Source of the DNA: Sphingomonadales bacterium
GTDB lineage: Bacteria; Pseudomonadota; Alphaproteobacteria; Sphingomonadales; Sphingomonadaceae
Assembly (NCBI GenBank): GCA_016704425.1
Contig: JADJAC010000002.1
Span: forward strand, 372,001-436,000
Direction of reading: 5' to 3'
DNA length: 64,000 nucleotides
Shown in pieces: positions 9,179 through 16,280 of this stretch. The notes beneath the pieces were generated by a model. The model was not told the DNA's origin. It ran no database searches and worked only from the letters and a program-made list of their open reading frames with translations. Both the position numbers and the translations under genes were made by a program. The stretch's first letter is position 1. Every line of letters starts with the position of its first letter.

Positions 9179-9450
9179 GCGCCTTTGTCCGCACCGTCCT
9201 TATCACCAACAAGCGCGGCCTTCACGCCCGTGCCAGCGCCAAGTTTGTGACAATGGCGAGCGGGGCAGGCGCGCGGGTAGAAGTCGAAAAGGACGGCTCA
9301 AAGGTCGTTGGCACGTCTATCATGGGATTGATGATGCTGGGCGCCGCGATGGGGGACGAAATCACCATCAGCGCGAACGGTGAAGGCGCAGAGGCCGCCG
9401 TGTCCTCACTTGCAGAGCTGGTCGAGGCCAAATTTCACGAGGCGGAGTGA
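9175..9450 (+). CDS. ptsH: Phosphocarrier protein HPr
   Basis: 91 residues. The active-site histidine is H17 in RGLHARAS and the regulatory serine targeted by HprK is S48 in GTSIMG. It passes phosphate from an enzyme I (not in this window) to the EIIA protein encoded just upstream. The presence of both HprK and the regulatory serine means the chain can integrate ATP status. Its stop is followed at once by the next gene's GTG. Confidence 0.95.
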   Translation: MSAFVRTVLITNKRGLHARASAKFVTMASGAGARVEVEKDGSKVVGTSIMGLMMLGAAMGDEITISANGEGAEAAVSSLAELVEAKFHEAE

Positions 9451-10254
9451 GTGCCGCGCGAAATCACCGGTTTTTCGAACCCGCTTGTGAAGCAGGTTCG
9501 GGGCCTGCGCGACAAGAAGAACCGCCGCGCTGAGGGTCTGTTCCTCGCTGAAGGTCTGCGAATCCTGACAGAGGCGCTGGACGCTGGCATCCCACCGAAA
9601 ATGCTTTGGCACGCGCCGGAAGGCGGTGCTCATCCCCTTGTCCAAAAACTCGCCCGGGAGACCGAAGCGACGGGCGGCGAAGTATTTGTGACCTCAACCG
9701 ACATCCTCTCCAAACTGTCAGGTAAGGACAATCCTGGCGCGGTCATCGGCGTTTACCCCGAAATGCTTACGCCCCTCACAGCGCTCGACCGGGCAACTTC
9801 CGGGATTTGGCTGGTTGCGGAACGGTTGCGCGATCCCGGCAACCTCGGGACGATCCTGAGGACCGGAGACGCCGTTGGCGCTGGTGGCCTGATCCTGATT
9901 GACGATTGCACTGACCCTTTCTCGGTTGAGGCCGTACGCGCCAGCATGGGCGCAATCTTCACGCAGAAAGTGGCCACCGCGCGCTGGCCCGAGTTTGTTA
10001 GTTGGTTGCGCTCGGCGCCTGGCCAACTTGTCGGCACCAGCCTGAATACTGACAACGACTATCAGGACCCGCGCTATGAAGCCCCGACCTTCCTTCTGAT
10101 CGGGAATGAATCCCAAGGGCTGCCAGAGGTTTATGAGAAGGAGTGCGATCTTCTTGTGAAGATGCCGATGATGGGCAAGGCAGACAGCCTCAATGCTGCA
10201 ATGGCGACCGCGGTGATGGCCTATGAGGTGCTGAACCAGCGACGGCAGCGCTAA
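9451..10254 (+). CDS. TrmH/SpoU-family RNA 2'-O-methyltransferase
   Basis: 267 residues starting with GTG directly after the ptsH stop. The N-terminal part resembles the RNA substrate-binding domain of TrmH-like enzymes; the C-terminal SPOUT knot carries LIGNESQGLP and the MMGKADSLNAAMATAV region that bind S-adenosylmethionine. It probably 2'-O-methylates a ribose of rRNA or tRNA; the target base cannot be told. The end overlaps the rmuC end by 4 bp in convergent orientation. Confidence 0.92.
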   Translation: MPREITGFSNPLVKQVRGLRDKKNRRAEGLFLAEGLRILTEALDAGIPPKMLWHAPEGGAHPLVQKLARETEATGGEVFVTSTDILSKLSGKDNPGAVIGVYPEMLTPLTALDRATSGIWLVAERLRDPGNLGTILRTGDAVGAGGLILIDDCTDPFSVEAVRASMGAIFTQKVATARWPEFVSWLRSAPGQLVGTSLNTDNDYQDPRYEAPTFLLIGNESQGLPEVYEKECDLLVKMPMMGKADSLNAAMATAVMAYEVLNQRRQR

Positions 10255-11579
10255 GGCGAGTCCCCGCCAGAGACCAGTTTCACCATTGGCCGGGTCGTCT
10301 GCTCCACGACGGGTAGAGCTTCGATCACCTTTCCTCCCGTATCTATATTCAGGGTCTCAAACTTCTTCGCCTGTGTCAGAACCTGCGATTCAAGGCTTCC
10401 GACCAGTGCGTTATAGGCCGAAACAGCAGTATCGAGATTTTTCCCCATCCGGCCGACATGCCCACCCATTGTCGACAAACGCGCATAAAGCTCCTTGCCC
10501 AGTTCAGCAATTTCGCGCGCCTGACCGGCCATTTTCTCCTGTTTCCACACAGCAGAGACTGTTCGCGCAATGGCAATCAGATTGGTTGGTGTTGCAAGCA
10601 GAACGCGCTTGGCAAAGGCAAAATCCCACAGATCCGCATCCTGCTCCAGTGCAGCTGAGAGGAAATGCTCGCCCGGCACGAACATGATGACATAGTCGGG
10701 CGTATCCTCGAACTGGTCCTGATAGGCCTTTTGGCCAAGCGTGTTCACATGCGCCTTCATGGCCGCCGCATGTGCCACAAGCGCCGCCTGACGATTAGCC
10801 TCTTCCCCGGCCTCGAATGCATCCTGATAGGCATTGAGCGAAACTTTTGCATCGATGACGAGGTTCCGCCCGCCTGGCACGCGAATGATAACGTCGGGAC
10901 GCAGCCGCCCGTCCCCCCTTTCGACGCTCACTTCGGTCTGGAAATCGGCATGTTCCGAAAGCCCGCAGGTTTCGAGCACATTGCGCAACTGCTGTTCACC
11001 CCAGCGCCCGCGCGCCTTGGGCGCATTGCGCAAGGAATTGCCCAACTTCGCGGCTTCCGCGCGGACCGATTCCTGCCCGATGCGCATCGATTCCATCAAG
11101 CCCTGCAGATTGCCATAGGCTTCGGACCGGTCCTTTTCGACCTTGGCAACCGTTTCCTCATAGCGCTGAAGCCGTTCATTGACAGGCTGGAGAAGCGATT
11201 TGAGCGCCTGGCCCGACGTTTCCTCCGACTGCCTGAACCGCTGGTCTGCCCGCTCGAGAAACTGTTTTTGCGCCTCCCCCAGAAGGCGGTTGCCAATTTC
11301 GGCGAACTGGGCCGACAGCGCATCCTTGGCTTCGCGCAATTCGGTCAGCCGCGCCTCAAAACTGTCATGTTCGGCCCGAAGCTTCACAGCGTCCAACTTT
11401 GCCGAATCGCGCTCCCCAACCGTAGCCTCCAGATCACGGATTGCAGCCTTGAAATTTTCGAGATGCAGGTCGCGTTCCGCCTTCAACGCCCCGGCCCCGC
11501 GCCCTCCGAGCAGCCAGCCGATCAGTCCCCCCAAAGCGAGCGCGAAAAGACACAGAAATGCGGTGACGACCAAGCTCAT
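10251..11579 (-). CDS. rmuC: DNA recombination protein RmuC
   Basis: I start at the ATG at 11579 (442 residues), which opens on a membrane helix (residues about 3-23, rich in Leu/Ala) and a GWLLGG turn; the open frame extends further upstream but without a plausible start context. A long coiled coil (about 35-180) is followed by a PD-(D/E)xK nuclease-like domain with RWGEQQL and LVIDAKVSL. RmuC limits DNA inversions and rearrangements. It is convergent with the SpoU methyltransferase and divergent from the PspC-domain gene. Confidence 0.94.
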   Translation of the reverse strand: MSLVVTAFLCLFALALGGLIGWLLGGRGAGALKAERDLHLENFKAAIRDLEATVGERDSAKLDAVKLRAEHDSFEARLTELREAKDALSAQFAEIGNRLLGEAQKQFLERADQRFRQSEETSGQALKSLLQPVNERLQRYEETVAKVEKDRSEAYGNLQGLMESMRIGQESVRAEAAKLGNSLRNAPKARGRWGEQQLRNVLETCGLSEHADFQTEVSVERGDGRLRPDVIIRVPGGRNLVIDAKVSLNAYQDAFEAGEEANRQAALVAHAAAMKAHVNTLGQKAYQDQFEDTPDYVIMFVPGEHFLSAALEQDADLWDFAFAKRVLLATPTNLIAIARTVSAVWKQEKMAGQAREIAELGKELYARLSTMGGHVGRMGKNLDTAVSAYNALVGSLESQVLTQAKKFETLNIDTGGKVIEALPVVEQTTRPMVKLVSGGDSP

Positions 11580-11778
11580 GATTCGGAACGTAGACGGAAC
11601 AAATCGAATAGGAAAGCGAAAATCCTGACTGCGTTGTACTCCCAACCTTCTGCGGTCGGCGGCGCGGAAGCGCACCTAGGTGGATTTAACCAACATTTAG
11701 CAATTCGCACCATATGGGACCATTCATTGTCAACCCCTCGTCCCCCAAATTCGGCGGAACTCAGCCATTCCTGCATTC

Positions 11779-11794
11779 TGGCACGGATGCTGCT
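11779..11794 (+). promoter_or_regulatory. Sigma-54 (-24/-12) promoter of the lone PspC-domain gene
   Basis: The sequence TGGCACGGATGCTGCT matches the RpoN consensus: GG and GC have the required 12-base register. It lies 55 bp before the ATG at 11850. It matches the psp operon promoter at 46526-46541 over TGGCACGG and again at TGCTTAG just after, suggesting the same activator (PspF). The 270-bp gap between rmuC and this gene (11580-11849) holds no other gene. Confidence 0.75.
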
Positions 11795-11849
11795 TAGTGC
11801 GCTCTGAAATCGCGGGCCGGACGGACCGGCACCGCAGAGGAGCAAGATC

Positions 11850-12092
11850 ATGCAGCAATTCCGTTCTTTCATCACCGACGAGAGAAACCTCCTCGGCGTT
11901 TGCGCAGCACTCGGCCACGACTTCGGCTTCAATCCGCTGTTCCTGCGGCTGGTCTTCGGCATTTCCCTGCTGTGGAACCCCGAAGCGGTGATTATCGCCT
12001 ATGCCTGTGCCGGCGCGTTCGTGCTCGTCTCTCACCTGCTCTTTCCTGGTTCGCGCGCGAAGCGGGCTCGACAGGTGACAGCCGCAGCCTGA
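11850..12092 (+). CDS. Stand-alone PspC-domain membrane protein
   Basis: 80 residues. The arrangement (short polar N-terminus, GVCAALGHDFGFNPLFLRLVF, then two hydrophobic stretches over about 25-68) is that of a PspC domain, the inner-membrane stress-sensing part of the phage-shock system, without the C-terminal tail seen in the operon PspC at 47881. It has a sigma-54 promoter like that of the psp operon, so it is probably a distant member of the Psp regulon. A GGAG-type ribosome site (GAGGAGCAAG) precedes the ATG by a few bases. Confidence 0.8.
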   Translation: MQQFRSFITDERNLLGVCAALGHDFGFNPLFLRLVFGISLLWNPEAVIIAYACAGAFVLVSHLLFPGSRAKRARQVTAAA

Positions 12093-12106
12093 ACCGGATT
12101 CGCGAC

Positions 12107-12550
12107 CTATTCGGGGATAGCTTCGCCGCTTCCTCCGAATTCGGCCGGAAAATCGCGCAGTTTCGGCAAACCGTCCTTCATTGGCAGCACAGTCTCAGCA
12201 TAGTTGATATGCACGCCAGGCTGGAACGGCAATCCTGGCAAAGTGGCCGCAAAGACATCCATCAGCCCAAGCGGCGGGTGGTTCGCCATCAGGTGGCCTC
12301 CGCATTTCGCGCAGTATTTGCGCTCGCTGAGCGGAGTCTTTGAAAAAGTCGCGATATTCTCCGCTCCGGAGGTGACCTTGATCGCATCGGGTTTCCAAAG
12401 CGAGAAAGCGTTGACGGGCCCACCTGACCAGGAACGGCAGGACGCGCAATGGCAATAGCCCATGCCCTCTGGCTCGCCCTCGGCCTCGATCGTGACTGCT
12501 CCACAAAAGCAGCTTCCGGTATATGCCATTGTCATTCTCTCCTTCTTCAA
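12107..12550 (-). CDS. GFA-family (CENP-V/GFA domain) zinc protein
   Basis: 147 residues, or 140 if the ATG at 12529 is used. The zinc-binding cysteine pattern of the GFA fold is complete: CFCGAV near the N-terminus, CHCASCR, and YCAKCGG. GFA proteins are often annotated as glutathione-dependent formaldehyde-activating enzymes, but most members have no proven activity. Two further, clearly different GFA genes lie at 33481 and 33928. It ends 14 bp from the stop of the convergent PspC-domain gene and lies 14 bp downstream of def's upstream neighbour region on the same strand as def. Confidence 0.88.
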   Translation of the reverse strand: MKKERMTMAYTGSCFCGAVTIEAEGEPEGMGYCHCASCRSWSGGPVNAFSLWKPDAIKVTSGAENIATFSKTPLSERKYCAKCGGHLMANHPPLGLMDVFAATLPGLPFQPGVHINYAETVLPMKDGLPKLRDFPAEFGGSGEAIPE

Positions 12551-12564
12551 CGGAAACGGAGAAC

Positions 12565-13092
12565 TCAGGCTGCGAGACGGCGCGCCTTTTGCAATTTCTT
12601 GAGGACCATGTCCCGCTTCAGCTTGGACAAATGGTCAATGAACAGGATGCCCTCGAGATGATCCATCTCGTGCTGGAGACAGGTCGCCAGCATTTCGTCG
12701 AGCTCCTGCTCATGGCGTTTGCCATCGCGGTCGAGCCAACGGGCACGAACCGTCTTTGGCCGCTCAACATCCGCATACTGGTCGGGGACCGACAGGCAGC
12801 CTTCATTATAGACCGACATCTCCTCTGACGTCTGCAGGATCTCAGGATTGATAAAAACCCTTGGTTCACGGATGGTTGCGCCCGTTTCTTCATTTTTTTC
12901 CTGAAGATCCATGACGAGCAGTCGCTTCGGTACGCCCACCTGAATTGCAGCAAGGCCGATGCCGGGGGCGTCATACATTGTCTCGAACATGTCGTCGATC
13001 AACACCTGCAAAGCCTCGTCAAACGTTTCCACCGGCGTGGAAACGGTCTTGAGCCTCGGATCGGGCGCTTCAATGATGGGCAGAATGGCCAT
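12565..13092 (-). CDS. def: Peptide deformylase
   Basis: Removes the N-formyl group from nascent proteins. 175 residues with all three signatures: GIGLAAIQVG, EGCLSVP (metal-ligand Cys) and the HEMDHLEG motif with two ligand His and the catalytic Glu. It lies 31 bp downstream of recR on the same strand and near fmt on the opposite strand, so the formylation and deformylation genes are neighbours, as in many bacteria. Confidence 0.97.
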   Translation of the reverse strand: MAILPIIEAPDPRLKTVSTPVETFDEALQVLIDDMFETMYDAPGIGLAAIQVGVPKRLLVMDLQEKNEETGATIREPRVFINPEILQTSEEMSVYNEGCLSVPDQYADVERPKTVRARWLDRDGKRHEQELDEMLATCLQHEMDHLEGILFIDHLSKLKRDMVLKKLQKARRLAA

Positions 13093-13123
13093 GCGCCTCA
13101 GGTAAGAATTCTGCCGTTACGGG

Positions 13124-13720
13124 TCAAGAGACCGGGCGCCGGGCGCGCAACGCCTGGGCCAGCGTGCCATCATCCAGATAGTCGAGTTCGCCGCCGACCG
13201 GCAGGCCATGTGCCAGTTGCGTAATGCGCACGGGATGCGATTCGAGGCGCTCGGCCAGATAATGGGCGGTTGTCTGTCCATCGAGCGTCGCATTCATCGC
13301 CAAAACCACTTCATCGACCTCGCCGCCCGAAACCCGGGCAATCAGCGTGTCTATTCCCAGATCTTCAGGTCGCACCCCGTCGAGCGCCGACAATTTGCCG
13401 CCGAGCACATGGAACTTGCCGGGAAAAAGGCGCGAGCGTTCGAGCGCCCAAAGGTCCGGCACATCCTCGACCACGCAGAGCATTCGCGAATCGCGCCGCG
13501 GATCGGCGCAAATACCGCAGGGGTTCGTCGTATCCACATTGCCGCAGGTGTCACACGTCGAGAGCCGTTCGTTCACGCCTTCAAGCGCACGCAGCAGCGG
13601 CGCCAGTGCCCCTTCCCGCTTCTTCAAAAGGTAAAGCACCGCCCGACGCGCCGAACGCGGGCCAAGGCCGGGGAGCCGCGCGAGCGCCTGCACCAGTGTC
13701 TCTATCTCATGGCTTGCCAT
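13124..13720 (-). CDS. recR: Recombination mediator protein RecR
   Basis: 198 residues from the ATG at 13720, which gives the usual start MASHEIETLVQALARLPGLG; an upstream ATG at 13744 would add eight atypical residues. It has the helix-hairpin-helix (LPGLGPRSARR), the zinc finger CDTCGNVDTTNPCGIC, a Toprim domain (about 80-175) and a C-terminal Walker-B-like tail. It works with RecF/RecO to load RecA at gaps. It is divergent from fmt with 53 bp between them. Confidence 0.96.
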   Translation of the reverse strand: MASHEIETLVQALARLPGLGPRSARRAVLYLLKKREGALAPLLRALEGVNERLSTCDTCGNVDTTNPCGICADPRRDSRMLCVVEDVPDLWALERSRLFPGKFHVLGGKLSALDGVRPEDLGIDTLIARVSGGEVDEVVLAMNATLDGQTTAHYLAERLESHPVRITQLAHGLPVGGELDYLDDGTLAQALRARRPVS

Positions 13721-13773
13721 TGCAGACACGATAGGGGCTTGCACATTGTCCTGCCAAGGGGTTGAGGGGACGA

Positions 13774-14682
13774 ATGAAGATCATTTTCATGGGAACGCCC
13801 GACTTCGCGGTGCCGAGTCTCGATTTGCTCGTCGCGAACGGGCATGACGTGGTCGCAGTCTACACCCAGCCGCCGCGGCCGGCAGGGCGCGGGAAGGCGC
13901 TCACGCCATCGCCTGTCCAGCGGCGCGCCGAGGCCCTCGGTATTGACGTCATGACGCCAACGAGCTTGCGCGATACCCAGGCTCAAAGCCAGTTTTCCGC
14001 GCTCAACGCCGATATTGCCGTGGTTGCGGCCTATGGACTTATCCTGCCGCAAGCCGTGCTTGATGCACCAAGACTGGGTTGCGTCAATGTCCATGCATCG
14101 CTGCTCCCGCGCTGGCGCGGTGCGGCACCGGTTCAGCGGGCAATCCTGGCTGGGGATGCACAAACGGGCGTGACGATCATGCAGATGGAGGCTGGGCTCG
14201 ACACCGGGCCAATGCTCGCAACAATTTCGACTTCCATTGATGACAAGTCTGCTGGCGCTTTGACGGATGAACTCGCCGAACTGGGCGCGGAATTGCTGGT
14301 CCAGGTCCTGTCCGAACCCGAAGCCTATCCGCCGCAAACGCAGCCGGACGCTGGCGTGACCTACGCCACCAAGATCGACAAGGCCGAAGCGCGGATCGAT
14401 TTTCTCGTCAGTGCGCCGCAGGTTGAACGACAGGTCCGTGCCTTTGCTCCTGCGCCCGGCGCTTTTTTCGAGCTTGGGGGAGAGCGTTTCCGCATCCTCG
14501 CAGCGAGGACCGAAATCAGCGGAAGCGCCCGGCCCGGCGAAGTGATCGACGATTCACTCGGCATCCAGTGCAATCCCGGGGTCATTCGGCCGACTCTCAT
14601 TCAACGCGCGGGGAAAGCCGCAATGACGCCCGCAGAATTGCTCCGCGGGCTCAAGATTCCGGTGGGAACGCGGCTCGCATGA
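13774..14682 (+). CDS. fmt: Methionyl-tRNA formyltransferase
   Basis: Formylates initiator Met-tRNA using 10-formyl-tetrahydrofolate. The ATG at 13774 gives the canonical MKIIFMGTPDFAVPSL start; an in-frame TTG at 13762 adds four residues. The catalytic region contains NVHASLLPRWRGAAPVQRAI and the C-terminal half is the tRNA-binding OB-like domain. About 302 residues, normal length. It ends in an ATGA overlap with truA. Confidence 0.97.
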   Translation: MKIIFMGTPDFAVPSLDLLVANGHDVVAVYTQPPRPAGRGKALTPSPVQRRAEALGIDVMTPTSLRDTQAQSQFSALNADIAVVAAYGLILPQAVLDAPRLGCVNVHASLLPRWRGAAPVQRAILAGDAQTGVTIMQMEAGLDTGPMLATISTSIDDKSAGALTDELAELGAELLVQVLSEPEAYPPQTQPDAGVTYATKIDKAEARIDFLVSAPQVERQVRAFAPAPGAFFELGGERFRILAARTEISGSARPGEVIDDSLGIQCNPGVIRPTLIQRAGKAAMTPAELLRGLKIPVGTRLA

Positions 14683-15422
14683 CACGGTTTCGCCTGACGA
14701 TCGAATATGACGGCCGACCCTTCATGGGTTGGCAACGCCAACCCCACGGGCCAAGCGTGCAAGCCGCCATCGAGGATGCAGGCAAGGCGATTACCGGTGA
14801 GACCATCATCCTGCATGCCGCTGGAAGGACCGATGCCGGAGTTCATGCCGAAGCCATGTCTGCCCATCTTGACGTGGCCAAGGCGATGACGGCGTTTCGC
14901 CTGATGGAAGGCATCAATGCCAAGCTCCGGCCTCATCCCGTTGCCATTCTCGACTGCATCCCGGTTGCGGATGACTGGCATGCCCGCTTCTCCTGTATTG
15001 GGCGGCGCTACCTCTACCGTATCGTCAATCGCCGTGCGCCACTGGCATTGGACAGGGGGCGTGCCTGGCGCGTGCCCCATACGCTCGACAGCGATGCCAT
15101 GCACGAAGCGGCGCAGGTGCTAGTCGGGCATCATGATTTCACGACCTTCCGCTCGATTCATTGCCAGTCGGCAAGCGCGGTCAAGACGCTCGACGTCCTT
15201 GATGTCCGGCGATTCGGTGAGGAGATCGAGATCGCGGCATCCGCCCGATCCTTCCTCCACCACCAGGTCCGATCAATGGTCGGCTGCCTGATGATGGTCG
15301 GGCGCGGGCAATGGTCGGCGGCCGACCTCAAGGCCGCACTCGATGCAAAGGACCGCACGGCGCTCGGCTTCAACGCCCCGCCCGATGGCCTCTATTTCGT
15401 CGAGGCGCGCTATCCAGCCTAA
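14679..15422 (+). CDS. truA: tRNA pseudouridine synthase A
   Basis: Makes pseudouridine at positions 38-40 of tRNA anticodon arms. The ATG at 14679 overlaps the fmt stop by 4 bp and gives the typical start TRFRLTIEYDGRPFMGWQRQ. The catalytic aspartate lies in GRTDAGVHA near residue 52. 247 residues, standard length. The frame is open further upstream inside fmt, but that part is an alternate frame and not part of the protein. It is convergent with the phosphodiesterase gene, overlapping by 4 bp. Confidence 0.97.
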   Translation: MTRFRLTIEYDGRPFMGWQRQPHGPSVQAAIEDAGKAITGETIILHAAGRTDAGVHAEAMSAHLDVAKAMTAFRLMEGINAKLRPHPVAILDCIPVADDWHARFSCIGRRYLYRIVNRRAPLALDRGRAWRVPHTLDSDAMHEAAQVLVGHHDFTTFRSIHCQSASAVKTLDVLDVRRFGEEIEIAASARSFLHHQVRSMVGCLMMVGRGQWSAADLKAALDAKDRTALGFNAPPDGLYFVEARYPA

Positions 15423-16267
15423 ACCGGCCGCTCATTGAGCAGGTTCCGAACCAGATCCTGCATCGTCGCGTCAAAACGCGCGAGGACGTCATGATCTTCG
15501 GCGGTATCGAAATGGCTGACCAGTTCTCTGCCATTCCATCTGTGCAGCGCATAGGCGGGTGGATCGGCAATGATCATGGGTCGGCCATCGGGCTTTTCGG
15601 GGTCGATCCGGCTGAGGTCAAGCGCGACTTGCGGGGCGGTTGACGCGCAGATGGAAATCGTCTTCCCACGCCAGCCGACCGAGATCGGGCGGTGGACATG
15701 GCCACAGATGATACCGACAATCTGGTCGTGACCATCTACCGCCTCGGCCACGCGCTGGACCCAGGGCTCATCGGGGTGCGTGTTCATCCATTCGACTCCG
15801 ACTTCAACCGGCGGATGATGCATGGTGATCAGGGTCTTCACGTCCGGCTTTTCTGCCAGTCGCGCTTTGAGCCACGCGGCCCGCGTTTCGCAAAACGCTC
15901 CGCCGTGGCGCCCTTCCTCCAGCGTATCGAGAAACAGGATACGGAGGCCCGACAATTCATGCTCATACTGGACAAATCCGTCAGCCGTCGGCGTTTCCGG
16001 AAAGCATTCGGCAAAATTTTCTCGAAGGTCGTGGTTGCCAAGGCAATACAGGACCGGAAAGGGGCATCCGGCAAAGGCATCGCGCAGACGGCGATAGGAC
16101 TCTGAATCCCCGCGGTCGACGAGGTCGCCAGTTGCGAGCAGGAGGTCCGGCTGCGGCCTCATTGCAGACAGGTGGCGGATGACCTGATCGAGGCGCTGCC
16201 GGTTGAATTCCTCCGGATTTTCGGGGTCAAAACCCAGATGGATGTCGGTTACCTGTGCGATCAGCAT
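15419..16267 (-). CDS. Calcineurin-like phosphodiesterase (CpdA-type)
   Basis: 282 residues from the ATG at 16267 (upstream in-frame sequence overlaps the cytochrome gene region and lacks the domain). Metallophosphoesterase motifs appear in order: TDIHLG, GDLVDRG, LGNHDLRE, MHHPPVE and CGHVHRP, giving the two-metal site of class III phosphodiesterases. Cyclic AMP is the usual substrate of the CpdA branch. The neighbouring oxidoreductase (19009-21480) carries two cyclic-nucleotide-binding domains, so a local link is possible but speculative. Confidence 0.88.
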   Translation of the reverse strand: MLIAQVTDIHLGFDPENPEEFNRQRLDQVIRHLSAMRPQPDLLLATGDLVDRGDSESYRRLRDAFAGCPFPVLYCLGNHDLRENFAECFPETPTADGFVQYEHELSGLRILFLDTLEEGRHGGAFCETRAAWLKARLAEKPDVKTLITMHHPPVEVGVEWMNTHPDEPWVQRVAEAVDGHDQIVGIICGHVHRPISVGWRGKTISICASTAPQVALDLSRIDPEKPDGRPMIIADPPAYALHRWNGRELVSHFDTAEDHDVLARFDATMQDLVRNLLNERPV

Positions 16268-16280
16268 GGACGGCGCGCTT

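Noticed and set aside
10665..11807. 380-residue open frame on the plus strand
   Set aside because: Antisense to rmuC; low-complexity Arg/Leu/Pro composition, no motif.
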